Shown: piece by piece, positions 7,631-10,665 of the stretch
Numbering within the stretch: the stretch's first letter is position 1
Layout: every line of letters starts with the position of its first letter
The notes under the pieces: generated by a model
Told to the model about the DNA's origin: nothing
Database searches by the model: none
Seen by the model: the letters and a program-made list of their open reading frames with translations, nothing else
Origin: G020354785 sp965602045
GTDB lineage: Bacteria; Bacteroidota; Bacteroidia; Bacteroidales; UBA10428
NCBI GenBank assembly: GCA_965602045.1
Contig: CBFCXR010000072.1
Location: forward strand, 1-10,665
Direction of reading: 5' to 3'
DNA: 10,665 bases
Translations under genes and position numbers: made by a program

Positions 7631-8617
7631 CTAAACAAAAGATTTTTTTCTGTCAACTTGTCTTACAATCAAATATAACAACAACATATTAAAGGCAAAA
7701 CAGAGCAATAAAATCTGGCTTATAATCAATGAATAGTATGACAATAAAAGGATAATTAAATTCAGGAGGAAAGCATATATTACCGTCTTCTGATGTGTAA
7801 AACCTGCTTGTACAATTCTCTGATAAGCATGTTTTCTATGAGCTATAATTAGTTTTTCTTTATTTCTATATCTTCTGAAAAGAGTTAAAGTTGCATCGAA
7901 CCAAAATACCGAAGATAACATTAACCAAATCACCAGGGATGATTTTGAAGTATTTTGATAGTAAATCGAAAATATTGCAATATTAAAGCCCAGTAGTGTA
8001 CTGCCTACATCTCCCATAAATATTTTTGCGGGTTGCCAATTCCAAACCAGAAAACCCAGGGTTGAGACCAGCAATAGTAAAGCAATATTATCATTAAATA
8101 ATATGAATGCTGCAGATGTTATAAAAATAACTTCCATTCCAATATATCCATCAATCCCATCTAAAAAATTAAATAAATTGATAAACCATACTGTACCCAG
8201 TAATGCTAATATTGTTAATGCAAGTCTGTTTTCAACTATATAAAATCCTAAATTAAGCTTTTCCAGGCCACCAATTATAGAAATGGCTATCCCGCTAACT
8301 ATTAACTGAAATATTAATCTATATACCGGTTTAATCGCAATAATATCATCGATAATTCCAATTATTACCAGCAAAATTCCCGGCATAAAACTTAAGAATA
8401 ACCTTTGGTTAATATTGTCTGTTATGTAAAAATAGACTAAGCCTAAAAACCAAATAATGGCAATGGCAAGTCCTCCACCTTTCGGAGTAGGAGTTTTATG
8501 AGAGCTGCGTTCGTTGGGAAAGTCAAGAATTGATTTCTTTATCGCTAATTTTCGAATAAAGAATGTTAAGAAAAATGATAATAAAAATAATGTAATATAT
8601 ATAATGACTAGTCTCAT
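7631..8617 (-). CDS. Polyprenyl-phosphate HexNAc-1-phosphate transferase (MraY/WecA family, WbpL-like)
   Basis: An integral membrane enzyme of 328 aa with about ten hydrophobic segments. The family motifs run in order: the N-terminal cytoplasmic loop DFPNERSSHKTPTPKGGG (32-49), the Asp90-Asp91 pair in IIDDIIAIKP, NFLDGIDG (150-157), FMGDVGS (200-206), and the basic loop AHRKHAYQRI (259-268). It transfers a sugar-1-phosphate from a UDP-sugar to undecaprenyl phosphate in the inner membrane, the first step of O-antigen, capsule or similar glycan assembly. The HRKHAYQR loop and the short first loop favour the WbpL/WecA branch over MraY, which acts on UDP-MurNAc-pentapeptide. The donor sugar cannot be decided from sequence. 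No other glycan genes are in the window, so it appears isolated; its neighbours are unrelated small genes. A start at ATG 8617 gives a proper first membrane helix. Confidence 0.88.
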   Translation of the reverse strand: MRLVIIYITLFLLSFFLTFFIRKLAIKKSILDFPNERSSHKTPTPKGGGLAIAIIWFLGLVYFYITDNINQRLFLSFMPGILLVIIGIIDDIIAIKPVYRLIFQLIVSGIAISIIGGLEKLNLGFYIVENRLALTILALLGTVWFINLFNFLDGIDGYIGMEVIFITSAAFILFNDNIALLLLVSTLGFLVWNWQPAKIFMGDVGSTLLGFNIAIFSIYYQNTSKSSLVIWLMLSSVFWFDATLTLFRRYRNKEKLIIAHRKHAYQRIVQAGFTHQKTVIYAFLLNLIILLLSYYSLIISQILLLCFAFNMLLLYLIVRQVDRKKSFV

Positions 8618-8760
8618 AATTTAGAAATTCCGATATTTTAACTGCCAACTAATATAATTAAAGCATAGCTTAAAACAATATTTTAATTATTAATAACCTG
8701 GTATTATATTTAATATTAAGTTCAAATTATTTCTTTTTATTGAGCCGCATTTCTTAACAA

Positions 8761-8967
8761 TTATTTATTTTCAATCTCATACCATTCACTCCACGAAAAT
8801 CCGTCACGTCCCTTGTAATATCTAAACATTATTCTACTTACTTTTTTATCCGGTTTTATCCATCCCGCACTAAATGTCTTGTTTTTGTGAAGGTCTGTTT
8901 TATAACCTTCGGTTGATTTTGTCATCTTAACAGCCTTTTCGAATGATATTTTTTGAGCTTTTTCCAA
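8761..8967 (-). CDS. Small hypothetical protein, function unknown
   Basis: A frame of up to 68 aa with no family I recognise. It is rich in Lys and aromatic residues, has no signal peptide or membrane segment, and ends with an aromatic stretch (IMFRYYKGRDGFSWSEWYEIENK split around Gly53). The longest version starts at TTG 8967; an in-frame stop lies only five codons upstream, at 8982-8980. The first ATG, at 8925, would give 54 aa and drop EKAQKISFEKAVK. The region upstream is unusual because a strong terminator ends about 20 nt before the TTG. It could be a real small cytoplasmic protein or the tail of a decayed gene. Reading frame, composition and the clean stop favour a real protein, but only moderately. 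Confidence 0.5.
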   Translation of the reverse strand: MEKAQKISFEKAVKMTKSTEGYKTDLHKNKTFSAGWIKPDKKVSRIMFRYYKGRDGFSWSEWYEIENK

Positions 8968-8986
8968 ATGTCTTTTTAATTAATAA

Positions 8987-9016
8987 AAAACCCCGGTATT
9001 AAATTACCGGGGTTTT
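8987..9016 (-). terminator. Rho-independent terminator of the PqqD-like gene
   Basis: A perfect 12-bp inverted repeat (aaaaccccggta / taccggggtttt) with a 6-nt loop. Read on the minus strand, the GC core is followed by a run of six T and then more AT-rich sequence, so it should end transcripts of the gene whose stop is 18 nt upstream. It is symmetric enough to work in both directions, though the T run is shorter on plus. It lies about 20 nt before the TTG start of the 68-aa gene. Confidence 0.88.
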
Positions 9017-9034
9017 CTGTAAGTATAACCTATA

Positions 9035-9457
9035 TTACATATCTTTTTTTACCATCAATTTATCTCTTTTTACTATTATCCCCCATTCTTCCAGAACATT
9101 AATAGAGTGTTTAATTCTTCTTCTGCATTCCATTTCAGAAAGTTCATATTTTCTTGAAAGACTAAGTATCACTGAGCTTAATTTTTGTTTTCTTATTGCG
9201 GCTAACAGAATATCGCCGTTTAAGTCTTTAAAGTTATATTCAACTTTTGCTCCATCATCTATAGCTTTATAAGCTATAACATTACCATTGGAGTACCTTT
9301 TAATTTTAAAGGCAGGATTAATTTTTATTACATCACTGTCATTGAGATAATTCGCTGATGCTATTGAAGAGAAATTAAAAGTAAATACAAGTAAAAATAC
9401 CAGAAAGGATAGTTTAGAAGTCTGTAATAATTTGCTATGTAAAGTGATAGGTTTCAT
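9035..9457 (-). CDS. Exported protein with PqqD-like winged-helix domain
   Basis: A 140-aa protein with a long N-terminal signal peptide or anchor (hydrophobic core LSFLVFLLVFTFNFSSIASA, residues 16-35, with a plausible cleavage after ASA). The remaining 105 residues resemble the PqqD fold. A beta region (DVIKINPAFKIKRYSNGNV, then an AYKAIDDGAKVEYNF hairpin) leads into helix LNGDILLAAIRKQ (79-91), SSVILSLSRKYELSEMECR (94-112) and a final helix-strand IKHSINVLEEWGIIV (115-129). PqqD-type domains normally bind RiPP precursor peptides in the cytoplasm, or occur in other three-helix contexts. Here no precursor peptide, radical SAM enzyme or other modification gene is adjacent, and the domain is predicted to lie outside the cytoplasm. 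I infer a conserved envelope or periplasmic role of unknown nature. The assignment rests on pattern recognition; a generic winged helix is the alternative. Confidence 0.65.
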   Translation of the reverse strand: MKPITLHSKLLQTSKLSFLVFLLVFTFNFSSIASANYLNDSDVIKINPAFKIKRYSNGNVIAYKAIDDGAKVEYNFKDLNGDILLAAIRKQKLSSVILSLSRKYELSEMECRRRIKHSINVLEEWGIIVKRDKLMVKKDM

Positions 9458-9770
9458 TTTTAGGGTTTTATTATGAAATAAAAATTTTAACTTTTGAAAA
9501 AATGGGGGAATAAATTTAATATTTTTTTTTCAATTATCATAATAACATTAAAAATAAAACAATTAGAAGTAAAACATGTTCAAAATTTCCGCATATTTTA
9601 CTATAATTTCATTAATCCTAATTAACAGGCCATTTACATAAAAAAAAGTGACCTTCATACAGGCAGTTGATATTTATCAACAATTTCCCGCCACTTATCT
9701 AATAGTCTATTGCAGACTCAGAATTTTGAATTATTATTGTTGTCATATTTTCAAATAAAAAACTTATATC
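9458..9770. other. Divergent intergenic region, PqqD-like gene / STAS gene
   Basis: A 313-bp AT-rich gap with no convincing reading frame. It contains poly-T and poly-A runs (about 9520-9530 and 9639-9647), a 16-bp inverted repeat (9666-9681) and a smaller one, agtct-attgc-agact (9704-9718). A weak promoter-like pair, TTTG (9725-9728) then TATTTTCA (9746-9753) with a 17-nt spacer, lies just before the STAS start but matches the consensus poorly. No RNA gene was recognised. Confidence 0.5.
9666..9681. repeat. Inverted repeat gttgata-tt-tatcaac, possible operator
   Basis: Two perfect 7-bp arms separated by 2 bp, lying about 90 bp upstream of the STAS gene and about 209 bp upstream of the PqqD-like gene. 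Size and symmetry suit a dimeric repressor or activator site that could control either divergent gene. The arm tatcaac resembles a DnaA box with a mismatch, but that is not supported by context. Confidence 0.4.
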
Positions 9771-10139
9771 ATGAAAAGGGGAAGCATTAATTTTTTAGTA
9801 GTAAAACATAAAAGAAGAACCAGGCAGGTGTCTTTTGAAAACATTGACAAATTAAATATTTTAGTTTCAGCAGAAGTAAGAAATAATCTTTTCAATATTG
9901 TTAAGGTACCACGTACCAACCTCGTTCTTAATCTTGCAGATATCAAATTTATTGATAGTTCGGGATTTACAACGTTAAACTTTATTGCTAAGGTTTCTAA
10001 AACCTTCGGTTCAAATTTCACACTATCTAATGTGTCAGACGAAGTAATGGAGCTGATAGATATATACAGGAAATTTAATATGCTGGAAGAAAATTTTAAT
10101 ATTGAAAAATCTGAAATAAAACAGCTAACAGTTGCATAA
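9771..10139 (+). CDS. STAS-domain protein (anti-sigma factor antagonist-like)
   Basis: A 122-aa single-domain cytoplasmic protein of the SpoIIAA/RsbV type. A basic N-terminal segment (KHKRRTRQ, 12-19) leads into a strand and helix (DKLNILVSAEVRNNLFNIV). Then comes the core strand LVLNLADIKFIDSSGF (51-66), where Ser63 sits at the position of the regulatory phospho-serine (Ser58) of SpoIIAA. The usual second half follows (LNFIAKVSKTFGSNFTLSNVSDEVMELIDIYRKFNMLE). Such proteins switch partners by reversible phosphorylation, binding an anti-sigma kinase or another module when unphosphorylated. No kinase or PP2C phosphatase gene is adjacent, so its partner is unknown; the GHKL-type SiaB-like kinase in this window is 6 kb away and has its own SiaC substrate. 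The ATG at 9771 is the natural start. Convergent with ddl. Confidence 0.85.
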   Translation: MKRGSINFLVVKHKRRTRQVSFENIDKLNILVSAEVRNNLFNIVKVPRTNLVLNLADIKFIDSSGFTTLNFIAKVSKTFGSNFTLSNVSDEVMELIDIYRKFNMLEENFNIEKSEIKQLTVA

Positions 10140-10194
10140 TATATTAATTTTTAATGTATTCCCTTTATTTTAATGCTTAACGAATAACTGTTGA

Positions 10195-10256
10195 GGATTA
10201 ATAATATGGCGATAGATGTTGCCTGCTCAGCAAAGACCTCGCACAGGGGGGATTAA
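10195..10256. repeat. GC-rich 48-bp patch bracketed by 7-bp direct repeats
   Basis: The sequence ggattaa occurs at 10195-10201 and again at 10250-10256. Between them lies a patch that is close to 60% G+C over 10206-10251, including a run of six G at 10246-10251, in a region otherwise about 25-30% G+C. A second 7-bp direct repeat, ttaacga, occurs at 10177-10183 and 10253-10259. It lies between the convergent ends of the STAS gene and ddl. No stable hairpin is obvious. It contains a 16-codon frame from ATG 10206 that I do not regard as a gene. Confidence 0.4.
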
Positions 10257-10263
10257 CGATTTA

Positions 10264-10665
10264 TTATTTCAGGTCTACTGTCACCTTTAGTTTCTCTCTT
10301 TTCTTAAAATCTTCAATTGCAAAAATGATCAGTTTATCTACCAGTTCTGTATAGGATATGCCGCTATATTCCCATAGTTTGGGATACATACTTATCTTCG
10401 TAAATCCGGGAATTGTATTTATTTCATTAATAATAATTTGTTCTTCATCTGTTATAAACATGTCTACTCTGGCCATACCCCGGCATTCTAAAATCTTAAA
10501 TGTTTTTACAGAAATCTCCTGAACTCTTTTAAGTAATTTATCAGATATCTTTGCAGGTATTTCAAGCATAGCACCCTTTTCATCAATATACTTTGCATTA
10601 TATGAATAAAATTCATCATTTGGCAATATTTCACCTGCAACAGAGGCTATGGGATTTTCATTTCC
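10264..10665 (-). CDS. ddl: D-alanine--D-alanine ligase (partial, N-terminus beyond right edge)
   Basis: The minus-strand frame is open from the right edge to a double stop TAATAA (10266-10261), giving 133 residues that form the C-terminal ATP-grasp portion of Ddl. It opens with GNENPIASVAGEI, then FYSYNAKYI (the omega-loop region, with the Lys-Tyr pair kept as in D-Ala-D-Ala rather than D-lactate ligases), EIPAKIS, and the metal-binding blocks ARVDMF and INEINTIPGFTKISMYPKLW. A TTG at 10626 inside the frame is an internal leucine codon, not the start. The enzyme joins two D-alanines with ATP in the cytoplasm for the peptidoglycan stem peptide. About 200 N-terminal residues should lie to the right of the window. 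It is convergent with the STAS gene. Confidence 0.95.
   Translation of the reverse strand, partial: GNENPIASVAGEILPNDEFYSYNAKYIDEKGAMLEIPAKISDKLLKRVQEISVKTFKILECRGMARVDMFITDEEQIIINEINTIPGFTKISMYPKLWEYSGISYTELVDKLIIFAIEDFKKREKLKVTVDLK

Noticed and set aside
9675..9684. DnaA-box-like ttatcaaca
   Set aside because: It has a mismatch at a conserved position, is a single copy, and no replication-origin genes are near; better explained as part of an inverted repeat.
9764..10021. 85-codon minus-strand frame
   Set aside because: It is antisense to the STAS gene, which shows a clear DSSG motif and full domain.
10206..10256. 16-codon frame in the GC-rich patch
   Set aside because: Too short, with no ribosome-binding signal and no homology that I recognise; the composition is unusual but does not prove coding.
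10264..10626. Complete 120-aa gene starting at TTG 10626
   Set aside because: The frame continues upstream to the window edge with conserved Ddl residues (GNENPIASVAGEI), so this is an internal codon of a longer ddl.

Overview
The window looks like chromosomal core-genome DNA from a low-GC member of the Bacteroidota. The main reasons are a periplasmic S46 dipeptidyl-peptidase, a SiaB/SiaC (DUF1987) pair, a near-absence of Shine-Dalgarno sequences before the genes, and one exact match to the Bacteroidota promoter pattern (TTTG, 19 nt, TAnnTTTG) upstream of rnhB. No transposase, phage gene, CRISPR array, tRNA or rRNA was seen. The genus cannot be read from the sequence alone.

Layout, left to right. 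Positions 1-845 (minus) hold most of an RluB-type 23S rRNA pseudouridine synthase that runs off the left edge. It is divergent from a phosphoglucosamine mutase-family gene (995-2386, plus). Facing that gene is a minus-strand group: RNase HI (3938-3453), a SiaB-like kinase (3411-2827) and a SiaC-like phosphoprotein (2823-2419). Upstream of these, also on minus, are RNase HII (6993-6352) and a dipeptidyl-peptidase 7-type S46 peptidase (6319-4166), probably transcribed together from the rnhB promoter. A 313-bp AT-rich gap follows, then a small ribbon-helix-helix-like protein on plus (7307-7528).

Next come an integral-membrane polyprenyl-phosphate sugar-1-phosphate transferase (8617-7631, minus), a 68-aa protein of unknown function (8967-8761, minus), a strong hairpin terminator (8987-9016), and an exported protein with a PqqD-like winged-helix domain (9457-9035, minus). 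After a second 313-bp gap with an inverted repeat there is a STAS-domain protein (9771-10139, plus). Between it and ddl lies a short GC-rich patch bracketed by a 7-bp direct repeat. The window closes with the C-terminal third of D-alanine--D-alanine ligase (10665-10264, minus), which runs off the right edge.

Functionally the window is mostly housekeeping: RNA:DNA hybrid removal (both RNases H), rRNA modification, and cell-envelope precursors (glucosamine-1-P, D-Ala-D-Ala, lipid-linked sugar), plus periplasmic peptide digestion. The less ordinary parts are the SiaB/SiaC switch with a serine in place of the known phospho-threonine, an orphan STAS protein, and a secreted PqqD-like protein whose terminator sits almost on top of the next small gene. 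I found no obvious new multi-gene system. The PqqD-like/68-aa region and the SiaB/SiaC unit are the best places to look.
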